Source: QHWK01 sp035315685 (GTDB lineage: Bacteria; Acidobacteriota; Vicinamibacteria; Vicinamibacterales; CAVVIG01). From it: a DNA stretch of 10,397 bases. A program made the position numbers and the translations under genes. Every line of letters begins with the position of its first letter. Position 1 is the first letter of the stretch. The stretch lies in assembly GCA_035315685.1 (NCBI GenBank), contig DATFXR010000402.1:1-10397 (forward strand), read 5' to 3'. A model generated the notes under the pieces. That model searched no databases. It was not told the DNA's origin and worked only from the letters and a program-made list of their open reading frames with translations. Shown one piece after another: positions 1 through 6,412 of the stretch.

Positions 1-1253
1 CGGCGATACGCGAGCCGCGCCATCCTCGAAAGAATCGTCGTCGCGCACGCGGGTTCGTCGGCGGCCGTTTTCGGCGCACAGATGAAGATCGCTCGACGCG
101 ACGGCTTCTGCGCCAGCGAACCCGACACGGTGTAGGGTCCGCCGATCTGCACCGAGCCGACGCTCGCGTAGCCCATGTACACCTGGTCGTCGGTGATCAC
201 GCGCCCCCGCTGCAGGGGCTGCGGCAGACCCTCGGGCTCCCACAACTGCCGCACGAACGAGATGCCGACCGTGTGCGAACCGGCGGTCACCGGCGCGCGG
301 ACGGCCAGCCCCGCGTCGCCACCGACCTGCATGTACTTTTCCCACGAGTCGTCGCCGGCAAATCCCGGCTCGCCGTCGCCGGCGTAGCTCGAGGCGGCGG
401 GACGTCCGGTTGCGCCCCCGCCGACCGTGAACCGCCTCAACAGCTTGCCGTCGATGCGGACGTCGAGCTGCTGCGGCCAGCCCATGCCCTTGATGTAGTC
501 CTGATACTGGCGCTGGAGGCGCACTTTGATCGCGTATTCGCCATCCACCGGAAAATCGTGGTGAATCGCCAGGCCGCCGCGCGATCCGAACGGCAGATCT
601 TCGCTCTGTCGATCCTCCTGGACCACGTGCAGCGGGATCTCGAACGTCGCAACGCCGGGACTGGCCGGCGGCAGTCCGGTCGCAAGGCGCGTGACCTGCC
701 GCGCAACCGACAGGTAGCGTTCGAGGTGGGCGGGCGAGATCGAAAGCGCGTCCGCGAAGTTGTCGAAGCTGCCATCAGCGGTTTCGTCGCCGGGCAACAG
801 CGGCGTGACGTCCACGCTCGCTGCGTCGAACGCAAAGAGATCGCGGATCGCGTTGTTGTACTCGGCACGATTGAGACGATGAACGGGGATCGTGCGACCG
901 GGATTCGGATGGCTCGCCCACGCGCGATCGATGTCGCGTTCCAGGCCGCTGGCGAGCGCGTGATAGGTCGCCACGTCGGGCCGCGGCCGCCCCGGCGGCG
1001 GCATCGAACCGGCGCGCAGTTTCGCGATCACCCGTTCCCACAACTCGGGATTGACGGCCGGGGTTGTCGCGTCGACACTGTCGAGCGCCAGCCCGGCGGT
1101 GTGCAGTCGCTCGTTATGACAACCGATGCAGTAGCGATCGAGAACCGGGCGGAGAGGCGCCAGATCCGCGGGCGCGGCCGGCACCTGCGTGTAGATCGTC
1201 GCGGTTGACGCGAGGCATCCACAGACGGCCAGCGTAAAGATCGATGCGCGCAT
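1..1253 (-). CDS. DUF1587/DUF1595/DUF1592-family c-type cytochrome protein (3' end missing)
   Basis: The minus-strand frame stays open from the ATG at 1253 to the window edge, giving 417 codons with no stop. Residues 1-23 look like a Sec signal peptide. A haem c site CIGCH (C42, C45, H46) follows, then a 'MPPPGRPRP' turn (84-92) typical of planctomycete-type cytochrome modules. Residues about 122-187, with HRLNRAEYNNAIRDLF, match the DUF1587 (PSD2) pattern. Residues about 200-380 form a beta-rich, possibly carbohydrate-binding-like stretch. The last residues (IFICAP near 390 and ACATTILSRMARLAYR at 402-417) fit the beginning of DUF1595 (PSD5). In complete family members DUF1592, DUF1588 and DUF1585 follow, so roughly half the protein lies outside the window. 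The biochemical role of the family is not settled; a periplasmic electron-transfer role is inferred from the haem site and the divergent PQQ dehydrogenase. An AGGAGG lies 13 bases upstream of the start. Confidence 0.9.
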   Translation of the reverse strand, partial: MRASIFTLAVCGCLASTATIYTQVPAAPADLAPLRPVLDRYCIGCHNERLHTAGLALDSVDATTPAVNPELWERVIAKLRAGSMPPPGRPRPDVATYHALASGLERDIDRAWASHPNPGRTIPVHRLNRAEYNNAIRDLFAFDAASVDVTPLLPGDETADGSFDNFADALSISPAHLERYLSVARQVTRLATGLPPASPGVATFEIPLHVVQEDRQSEDLPFGSRGGLAIHHDFPVDGEYAIKVRLQRQYQDYIKGMGWPQQLDVRIDGKLLRRFTVGGGATGRPAASSYAGDGEPGFAGDDSWEKYMQVGGDAGLAVRAPVTAGSHTVGISFVRQLWEPEGLPQPLQRGRVITDDQVYMGYASVGSVQIGGPYTVSGSLAQKPSRRAIFICAPKTAADEPACATTILSRMARLAYR

Positions 1254-1542
1254 GCCTCGGGCACACACCTCCTGCGTCATTCTGCCCGAGCCGTCGACCG
1301 GAGTAAAGACGAAGGCGCAGCCGAAAACCGCGGTCGACGTGGCGCAACCGGCAGAGTCTGTCTTATGCTTCAGCCTGCCGTACCGTCGCGAATTCAAGGG
1401 AAATCCGGACGAAGAGACGCGCACGAGCTCGACGCGGCACGTCAGCCGGCGGACTCCTGCCGCTCACGATCTGCGGCGAAACGAAAGGCCGCGGATGATG
1501 GCGTCCGCCGTCCGGCGCGCGACATGTCGGCCGAGGGCATCG
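1254..1542. other. Divergent intergenic region between the DUF1592-type gene and the PQQ dehydrogenase gene
   Basis: This gap must hold the promoters of two divergent genes, but I see no convincing -35/-10 pair on either strand. TATGCT at 1364-1369 is a weak plus-strand -10 candidate with no matching -35. An 8-bp inverted repeat, GTCGACCG (1293-1300) and CGGTCGAC (1331-1338), each half itself containing the palindrome GTCGAC, could be a regulator site. The plus-strand frame is open across the whole gap, which in GC-rich DNA is not evidence of coding. Confidence 0.4.
1256..1290 (-). promoter_or_regulatory. Hairpin carrying the Shine-Dalgarno of the DUF1592-type gene in its loop
   Basis: On the minus strand CTCGGGCA (1283-1290) and TGCCCGAG (1256-1263) form a perfect 8-bp stem around a 19-nt loop. 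The loop contains AGGAGG, and the stem ends two bases before the ATG at 1251-1253. Folding would expose the ribosome site in the loop and bring it nearer the start codon, shortening an otherwise long (13 nt) spacing. The pairing is read directly from the sequence; a regulatory role is only an inference. Confidence 0.4.
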
Positions 1543-3420
1543 ATGCGTTTCCGACTGAGCGCTGTAGCTGGAGTGCTGACATCGTTTCTCGCGGCGCCCT
1601 CGGCCACGATGCAGCAGGCGCCGCCAGCCCGCGGTAACGGCGACTGGCCGATGTACCGCCACGACGCGGCCGGAACAGGTCATTCGCCGCTCACGCAGAT
1701 CACGCCGGCGAACGTCGCGAAGCTGGCGCGTCTGTGGGTCTATCGATTACAGGGCGGCACCCCTGCCGCGCCACCCGGACGAGGCGGCGCTGGCGGAGGC
1801 GTCAATTCCGAGGCCACCCCGATTGTCGTCGACGGCGTCTTGTATCTGCCGGCCGCGAATCGCGTCGTCGCACTGGAGCCCGAAACCGGAAAAGAGCTCT
1901 GGCAGTATCCGGTCAGCGGCGGAGCCCCGTCGCGCCGCGGCGTCGCGTACTGGGGCGGGGACAGCAGCCATCCGCCGCGCATCATCTTCACAGCAGGCCG
2001 CCGTCTGATCGCGCTCGACGTCAAGACCGGCTCGCCGGACAAAGGCTTCGGCCGCGACGGCGAAGTCGACCTTGGTGTGCCGTATAACTCGGTGCCGTTC
2101 ATTCACGGGCACGTGGCCGTCGTCGGTGCCAACACGCCGCCCGGCGCGATCGGCGGGATCGGAAACCCTCGCGCCTTCGACGTGCGCACGGGGGCAAAGA
2201 TCTGGGAGTTCAGTTCCGTTCCGCCGCCCGGCCAGGTGGGTCACGACACGTGGCAGGGCGACAGCTGGAAGGATCGGCTCGGCGTCAACGCGTGGCCGTT
2301 TTATTTCACGCTCGATGAGCAGCGCGGGCTCCTCTTCGTCCCGCTCGCGTCGCCGATTCCGGGCGCGTACGGCGGCGATCGCAAAGGCGCCAACCTGTTC
2401 GGCAATTCAGTGGTCGCCATCGACCTCGACACCGGAAAGTACCGCTGGCACTTCCAGACGATCCATCACGATTTGTGGGACGCCGATCCGCCCGCACCGC
2501 CGGGACTCTTCGACATCTCGCGCAACGGCCGCACGATTCCCGCGCTCGCGCTGACGACGAAGTCCGGGTACCTCTACATCCTGAATCGCGTGACCGGCGA
2601 GCCGGCATTCGGCGTCGTGGAGCGCGACGTGGCAAAGAGCGAAGTGCCCGGCGAATTCGCGTTCCCGACGCAGCCGATTCCAGTGAAACCGCCGCCAATC
2701 GCTCGCACCGCGTACACGCCTGCTGATCTCGTCGCGGACGTCGACACGACGGCGGAGCATGCGGCGGCGTGCAGAGAGGTCGTCGAGAAGAACGGCGTCT
2801 ACAATTCGGGGCCGTTCACTCCGTGGGCGTACCGCGCGCCAGGTGCACCGCCGAAGACCGCTGTCGTGTTCCCGGGCGGACTCGGCGGTGCCAACTGGGG
2901 CGGCACCGCGTTCGCGCCGCAGCCCGGCTACCTGTTCGTCGCGACGCAAGATGTCGGCGCGCTCGGCTGGATGGAAAGCAAGGACGGATCACTGGTGTCG
3001 TTCGACAAGGCGTCGCCGGAGCGTCAGGTCGGCCGCGGGGTCTTCGACGTCAGAATCAACGGCGTGAGCTGGCCGTGTCAGAAACCACCATGGGGCCGGC
3101 TGCTGGCCGTCAACGCGACGACGGGCGACATCGCGTGGCAGACGCCGCTCGGGATCACCGAACAACTTCCGCCCGGCAAGCAGAACACCGGCCGCCCGCT
3201 CGTCGCCGGACCGATCGTCACGGCGGGCGGCGTCGTGTTCATCGGCGCGACCGACGACAACCGCTTCCGCGCGCTCGACGCGCGCAGCGGCCGCGAGCTC
3301 TGGACGACAACGCTCGAGCGCCGCGGCAACGCAGATCCAATCACGTATCAGGGAAAGGACGGCAAGCAGTACGTCGCCATCGTCGCAACGGACACGCTGA
3401 TTGTGTTCGCGCTGCCGTGA
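1543..3420 (+). CDS. Exported PQQ-dependent dehydrogenase, glucose-dehydrogenase-like (mGDH type)
   Basis: Predicted 625-residue quinoprotein with an eight-bladed propeller fold. The start at 1543 gives a clean signal peptide (MRFR, then LSAVAGVLTSFLAAPSA) behind GAGGG with a 5-base gap; ATGs at 1495/1498 behind AAAGG are an alternative adding 16 or 15 residues. Family marks include DWPMYRHD (34-41), the SPLTQITPANVAKLARLW blade, HHDLWDADPPAPP (308-320), the NTGRP segment (548-552) and several W-type docking motifs (ELW, KIW, AW). D313 and K340 are 27 residues apart, the same spacing as the catalytic Asp466 and PQQ-contacting Lys493 of Escherichia coli glucose dehydrogenase. Unlike that enzyme there are no N-terminal membrane helices, and no vicinal Cys pair or haem c domain is present. 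Electrons must go to a separate acceptor, plausibly a neighbouring c-type cytochrome. Exact substrate (sugar or polyol) is not readable from sequence. A Gly/Pro-rich insert lies at about 71-87. Confidence 0.9.
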   Translation: MRFRLSAVAGVLTSFLAAPSATMQQAPPARGNGDWPMYRHDAAGTGHSPLTQITPANVAKLARLWVYRLQGGTPAAPPGRGGAGGGVNSEATPIVVDGVLYLPAANRVVALEPETGKELWQYPVSGGAPSRRGVAYWGGDSSHPPRIIFTAGRRLIALDVKTGSPDKGFGRDGEVDLGVPYNSVPFIHGHVAVVGANTPPGAIGGIGNPRAFDVRTGAKIWEFSSVPPPGQVGHDTWQGDSWKDRLGVNAWPFYFTLDEQRGLLFVPLASPIPGAYGGDRKGANLFGNSVVAIDLDTGKYRWHFQTIHHDLWDADPPAPPGLFDISRNGRTIPALALTTKSGYLYILNRVTGEPAFGVVERDVAKSEVPGEFAFPTQPIPVKPPPIARTAYTPADLVADVDTTAEHAAACREVVEKNGVYNSGPFTPWAYRAPGAPPKTAVVFPGGLGGANWGGTAFAPQPGYLFVATQDVGALGWMESKDGSLVSFDKASPERQVGRGVFDVRINGVSWPCQKPPWGRLLAVNATTGDIAWQTPLGITEQLPPGKQNTGRPLVAGPIVTAGGVVFIGATDDNRFRALDARSGRELWTTTLERRGNADPITYQGKDGKQYVAIVATDTLIVFALP

Positions 3421-3430
3421 CCACGTGCGC

Positions 3431-3629
3431 GAAAGCAACCGCAGAGATCGCAGAGCGCGCAGAGTTCTTTGTGCTCGCGCCGGGTTGCGACATCTGGTTC
3501 CACATCGGTCGTGTCCGGCTTCAGCCGCACTTCCCGCGGAAGAAAGCACAACCGCACGGGCGAAGAACCCAGAACCGGATTCGTAAAAAAAGCTTCTCCG
3601 CGGTCTCTGCGTTCTCTGCGGTTGCTTTC
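3431..3629. repeat. Inverted-array repeat element (9-bp CGCAGAG unit) between convergent genes
   Basis: The left arm 3431-3464 is GAAAGCA followed by three 9-bp units of pattern NNCGCAGAG (3438, 3447, 3456). The right arm 3596-3629 is its inverse, with the third unit carrying one mismatch. The outer 16 bases of the arms, GAAAGCAACCGCAGAG, are perfectly inverted. The 131-bp centre contains a second repeat family (3511-3526) and a run of seven A at 3584-3590. The element fills almost the whole gap between two converging stop codons (3420 and 3640), so it may act as a bidirectional terminator. No open reading frame with family resemblance lies inside. Confidence 0.8.
3511..3526 (-). repeat. Second dispersed repeat family, copy 1
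   Basis: GTGTCCGGCTTCAGCC here is the exact reverse complement of the 16 bases at 5405-5420. This copy is only a partial palindrome: its right half reads AGCCGCAC where the other copy has the perfect half. It sits inside the larger inverted-array element, which suggests either nested insertion or a composite repeat. Confidence 0.7.
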
Positions 3630-3639
3630 CCTCTCCGAA

Positions 3640-5355
3640 CTAGAACTCCGCGAGGGCGAACGCAGTCAACGAGGTGCCGACCGGCATCAGCACGTATTGT
3701 TTGTCGTCCACCATGTAGGTGATCGCGCCGGCGTAGAGCGACGAGCCGGTCTGGAAGTGCCACAGGTTCTTGCCTGTCTTCGCGTCGAACGCCATCAGGT
3801 TCCCTGATCCGCCGGCGAAGACGAGTCCGGACGCCGTTGACAGTACCCCGGCCCATGACTGGCTCGTGTAGGGGAACTCCCATCGCTTTTCACCCGTCGC
3901 CACGTCGATCGCGCGCAGCGCGCTGAACTGCGTCTCGCCGAGCCGCTGCACCGCGCCGCCGCGGAATGCCTCCCCCGGCGTGTAGTCGTCTTTCCACGTG
4001 AAGAAGATGCCGCACGACTCGCGTGCGGTGACAAAGAACAGCCCGAGCGACGGATCGAAGGACGGCGGCATCCAGTTGGTCCCGCCTGATTGATCCGGGC
4101 ACACTTTCGTGCCCTCCTCGCTCGGCACGCTGTTCGGCAGCAGCATCGGCCGGCCGTCCGGTCGAACCTGCTTGGCCCACGTCGTCTGGATGAACGGTTT
4201 TGCGCGAACCAGCTTGCCGGTCGCGCGATCGAGCACGTAGAAAAAGCCGTTGCGATTCGCGAAGAGAACGACTTTCTGCTGCGCGCCGTTGATGGTGAGG
4301 TCGGCCAGCACCGGCATCTGCGTCGAGTCGTAGTCCCAGATGTCGTGCGGCGTGAACTGATAGTGCCACCGCAGCTTGCCGGTGTCTGCGTCGAGCGCGA
4401 CGATGGACGCCGTGTACAGGTTGTCGCCTTCGCGCTCGAGCCCGTTGTAGTCGGGCCCGGCGTTGCCGGTGCCCCAGTAGACGAGATTCAGCTCCGGATC
4501 GTAGGCGCCCGGCACCCAGATCGATCCGCCGCCGTGTTCCCAGGCCTTGTCATCGGTGCCGCGCCAGGTGCCGTGTCCGGGATCCTCCGGACCGGCGGTC
4601 GTGTAGAACCGCCACACCTGCTTGCCGCTCTGCACGTCGTAGGCGGCGATGAATCCGCGAACGCCGTACTCCGCGCCCGCAACACCCACGATCACTTTGT
4701 CCTTCACGACCAGCGGCGCCGTGGTCCCGCTGTAGCCATTGCGGAAGTTGGCCATCGCCGTGTCCCACTCGATCGCGCCGGTCTTGCGGCTGATCGCGAC
4801 GACGTGGGCGTCGAGCGTCGTCTTGAAGAGGCGATCGCCCATCACGCCGAAGCCGCGGTTGACCAGTCCACAGCATGCGATGAGGCCACTCGGCAGGTCG
4901 CGCCGGTATCGCCAGATCTGGCGGCCGGTGCGCGCGTCGATCACCCAGCCGGTGTCGAGCGGCCCGGTCACGTAGACCACGCCGTCGAGCGCCAGCGGCG
5001 CCGCTTCGAACTTGCCGAGCGTGTCGGTCTGGAACTGCCACTGCGCCACCAGGCGGTTGACGTTCGCGGGTGTGATCTGCGTCAGCGGGCTGTGGCGATG
5101 GTTGCCGTAGTTGCCCGAGTAGGTCAGCCAGCGCGTCGGGTTCTTCAGCCCGTCGCGTAGATCCTCGGGCGTCACCTGCGTAGACGAAGGCTGCTGCGCC
5201 GCGACCGACAACGAGATTGCAGTGGCGGCGAGCACAAGAAAAGCAACCGCAGAGCGCGCGGAAAACGCAGAGACTTGTTTTTTCTGCGCTCTCTGCGTTC
5301 TCTGCGGTTGCTTTTCCGCGGTTGCGTAGACGCTGCGGACGATCACGGTGCGCAT
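3640..5355 (-). CDS. Exported PQQ-dependent alcohol dehydrogenase (methanol/ethanol dehydrogenase family)
   Basis: The 571-residue product is a quinoprotein of the MxaF/XoxF/ExaA type without a C-terminal haem c domain. Readable marks: the vicinal disulfide pair C161-C162, E229 in GAEYGVRG and N298 in GTGNAG (metal ligands), D341 in PHDIWDYD (catalytic base) and R368 in ANRNG. Spacings between them closely follow MxaF (Glu177, Asn261, Asp303, Arg331). D343, two residues after the catalytic Asp, matches the extra acidic ligand of lanthanide-dependent enzymes. The ATG at 5355 follows GAGGG at a 4-base gap; TATATA upstream is a possible -10. Residues 14-39 are encoded by a palindromic repeat, inflating the signal peptide n-region; the hydrophobic core is about 36-53 with likely cleavage near VAA/QQ. 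It lies downstream of a two-haem cytochrome c gene, a natural electron acceptor. Substrate is probably a primary alcohol, but this cannot be read from the sequence. Confidence 0.92.
   Translation of the reverse strand: MRTVIVRSVYATAEKQPQRTQRAQKKQVSAFSARSAVAFLVLAATAISLSVAAQQPSSTQVTPEDLRDGLKNPTRWLTYSGNYGNHRHSPLTQITPANVNRLVAQWQFQTDTLGKFEAAPLALDGVVYVTGPLDTGWVIDARTGRQIWRYRRDLPSGLIACCGLVNRGFGVMGDRLFKTTLDAHVVAISRKTGAIEWDTAMANFRNGYSGTTAPLVVKDKVIVGVAGAEYGVRGFIAAYDVQSGKQVWRFYTTAGPEDPGHGTWRGTDDKAWEHGGGSIWVPGAYDPELNLVYWGTGNAGPDYNGLEREGDNLYTASIVALDADTGKLRWHYQFTPHDIWDYDSTQMPVLADLTINGAQQKVVLFANRNGFFYVLDRATGKLVRAKPFIQTTWAKQVRPDGRPMLLPNSVPSEEGTKVCPDQSGGTNWMPPSFDPSLGLFFVTARESCGIFFTWKDDYTPGEAFRGGAVQRLGETQFSALRAIDVATGEKRWEFPYTSQSWAGVLSTASGLVFAGGSGNLMAFDAKTGKNLWHFQTGSSLYAGAITYMVDDKQYVLMPVGTSLTAFALAEF
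5239..5315. repeat. Compact 77-bp inverted-array repeat translated within a signal peptide
   Basis: Two 34-bp arms (5239-5272 and 5282-5315) surround a 9-bp centre. Each arm is AAAAGCA followed by three 9-bp units of the NNCGCAGAG pattern, inverted between arms; the outer 16 bases AAAAGCAACCGCAGAG are perfectly inverted, the inner units degenerate. It is the same family as the element at 3431-3629. It lies wholly inside the coding sequence of the ADH-type quinoprotein and encodes residues 14-39. In mRNA it would make a long stem about 40 nt after the start codon. Confidence 0.85.
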
Positions 5356-5400
5356 GCTGCCCTCATATATACGTGGCCGCGGCCCAGGCCGACCGCGTCA

Positions 5401-5420
5401 GTCCGGCTGAAGCCGGACAC
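5401..5420 (+). repeat. Second dispersed repeat family, copy 2 (perfect palindrome)
   Basis: GTCCGGCTGAAGCCGGAC (5401-5418) is a perfect inverted repeat (7-bp stem, 4-base loop). Bases 5405-5420 are the reverse complement of 3511-3526. It sits in the 135-bp spacer between the cytochrome c gene and the ADH-type gene, both minus strand, and could form an mRNA hairpin there. I recall the peptide RLKPDTT, which this sequence encodes in one frame, as a common spurious translation in acidobacterial metagenomes; that is memory, not a search. Confidence 0.65.
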
Positions 5421-5458
5421 TACCGAAGCCCAATTTGAGCTGGCGCCTGGTGTTGCCC

Positions 5459-5486
5459 CAGCCCCCAGCCCCCAGCTCCCAGCCCG
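5459..5486 (+). repeat. Tandem 7-bp repeat (CAGCCCC, four units)
   Basis: Four adjacent heptamers read CAGCCCC, CAGCCCC, CAGCTCC, CAGCCCG, ending five bases before the stop codon of the cytochrome c gene (minus strand). A GAGCTGG at 5437-5443 can pair with CCAGCTC at 5472-5478, giving a 7-bp stem with a 28-nt loop downstream of that gene. There is no U-tract, so a terminator role is uncertain. Confidence 0.6.
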
Positions 5487-5490
5487 CGGG

Positions 5491-6309
5491 CTATCGCGTC
5501 GCTTCAGCCGTTCCGCGGAGCGTCGTCAGGTACCGCACCAGATCGTCGAGATCGCGATCGTTCATCCGATCGGGCGCATACACCGGCATCAGCGACTGCT
5601 TGTCGAGCGTCACTTCGGCCAGGGTCGATTTCAGATAGCCCTGCAGGCGCTCGCGCGTGTCCATGATCTGAATCGAGAACTCGTCCTCGTTCTTTTTCAC
5701 GCCGCGGATCCGCTCGCCGGTTCGCGTGACGAGCGTCACCGGCTCATAGCCGGGACGGATGAACGCGTTCGATCCCCGCACCTTGCCAATGAGCCCCGCG
5801 CGCGGCCGCGCAGCCCCGATCCGTGACAAATCCGGACCAAGCTGGCCGCCGCGCCCGTTGACCACGTGGCAGCTGCTGCAGTTTGCGCGGAAGATCCGCT
5901 CGCCATTGGCGGCATCGCCCGTCGGAGGCGCGGTCGGGACGGCGCCCAGGGTGCGGATGTAGGCGAGCACCTGCCAGATGTCCTTGTCGAGCACGCGCTG
6001 CGGATCGGCGCCGATCATCTCGGTGCCCGGGACGCCGCGCCGCACGATGTCGAACATGCGGGCGTCGGTGCCGCCGGCAGCCCAGAAGCCGGTGAGGTCG
6101 GGACCGAGGTAGCCGTGCGCGTCGGGTCCGTGGCAGCCGGCGCAGCGGTTGCGAAACATCGCGCCGCCGTTGCTGATCGCCTGGGCGTTTCCTTCGAGCG
6201 GGTTTTTCGCGGGCCGCGCCTCGCGCGGCGTCGCGGCCTCCTGCGCCGCCGCCGCGACGCCACACGCAATCGCCAGCACGATCGCCGTCACCGCCACACA
6301 TCGGCTCAT
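5491..6309 (-). CDS. Exported two-haem c-type cytochrome
   Basis: The 272-residue protein starts with a signal peptide (MSRCVAVTAIVLAIACGVAA, cleavage near AAA/QE). Two haem c motifs are present: CAGCH (56-60) followed by GPDAHGYLGPDLTG, and CSSCH (144-148) followed by a GQLGPDLSRIG segment. The second half, with the PGYEPVTLVTRTGERIRG segment (186-203) and the SLMPVY segment (239-244), resembles the Pirellula/Verrucomicrobium-type haem-binding domain (TIGR02603), where a small beta insert separates the CxxCH from the axial Met; M241 is the candidate ligand. M98 (GTEMIG) is the candidate for the first haem. The ATG follows GAGG at about 6 bases. It lies upstream of the ADH-type quinoprotein on the same strand and is the obvious candidate electron acceptor, since that enzyme has no haem domain of its own. 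Confidence 0.92.
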   Translation of the reverse strand: MSRCVAVTAIVLAIACGVAAAAQEAATPREARPAKNPLEGNAQAISNGGAMFRNRCAGCHGPDAHGYLGPDLTGFWAAGGTDARMFDIVRRGVPGTEMIGADPQRVLDKDIWQVLAYIRTLGAVPTAPPTGDAANGERIFRANCSSCHVVNGRGGQLGPDLSRIGAARPRAGLIGKVRGSNAFIRPGYEPVTLVTRTGERIRGVKKNEDEFSIQIMDTRERLQGYLKSTLAEVTLDKQSLMPVYAPDRMNDRDLDDLVRYLTTLRGTAEATR

Positions 6310-6338
6310 GACCGCCTCGCTTCGCAGATGTTGCCGAT

Positions 6339-6367
6339 GAGATACACCCGAAGCGGGCGGGGGTCAA
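6339..6367 (-). promoter_or_regulatory. Candidate sigma-70-type promoter for the cytochrome c gene
   Basis: On the minus strand TTGACC (6362-6367, five of six consensus bases) is followed after exactly 17 bases by TATCTC (6339-6344). The expected start of transcription is near 6332, leaving a leader of about 22 bases before the ATG at 6309. The -35 is strong and the -10 is mediocre. It could also drive the ADH-type quinoprotein gene downstream. Confidence 0.45.
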
Positions 6368-6393
6368 GACATCCGTGTGGGGCGCGGCGGGAC

Positions 6394-6412
6394 TGAGCCG
6401 ATCAGCGGCTCA
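6394..6412 (-). terminator. Hairpin at the stop codon of the DUF6152 gene
   Basis: TGAGCCG and CGGCTCA form a perfect 7-bp stem with a 5-base loop, and the stop codon (6410-6412) is inside one arm. No T-run follows on the minus strand, so intrinsic termination would be weak; it could instead protect the 3' end. It separates the DUF6152 gene from the candidate promoter of the next gene. Confidence 0.35.

Noticed and set aside
273..1208. 311-codon plus-strand open frame
   Set aside because: It is opposite the DUF1592-type gene, which has a haem site and domain motifs in the other strand. The plus-strand translation has no family pattern.
1252..1542. N-terminal extension of the glucose-dehydrogenase-like protein to an ATG at 1252
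   Set aside because: It would overlap the start codon of the divergent gene, place a signal peptide about 100 residues inside the protein, and has no ribosome site. Starts at 1543 or 1495 fit better.
4090..5160. 356-codon plus-strand open frame
   Set aside because: It is the reverse-strand shadow of the PQQ alcohol dehydrogenase, whose catalytic and metal-binding residues are all readable.
3431..5315. Insertion sequence or transposon with the 16-bp inverted ends as terminal repeats
   Set aside because: No transposase or recombinase is encoded between them; the interior is a quinoprotein gene and each end is itself a complete inverted element.
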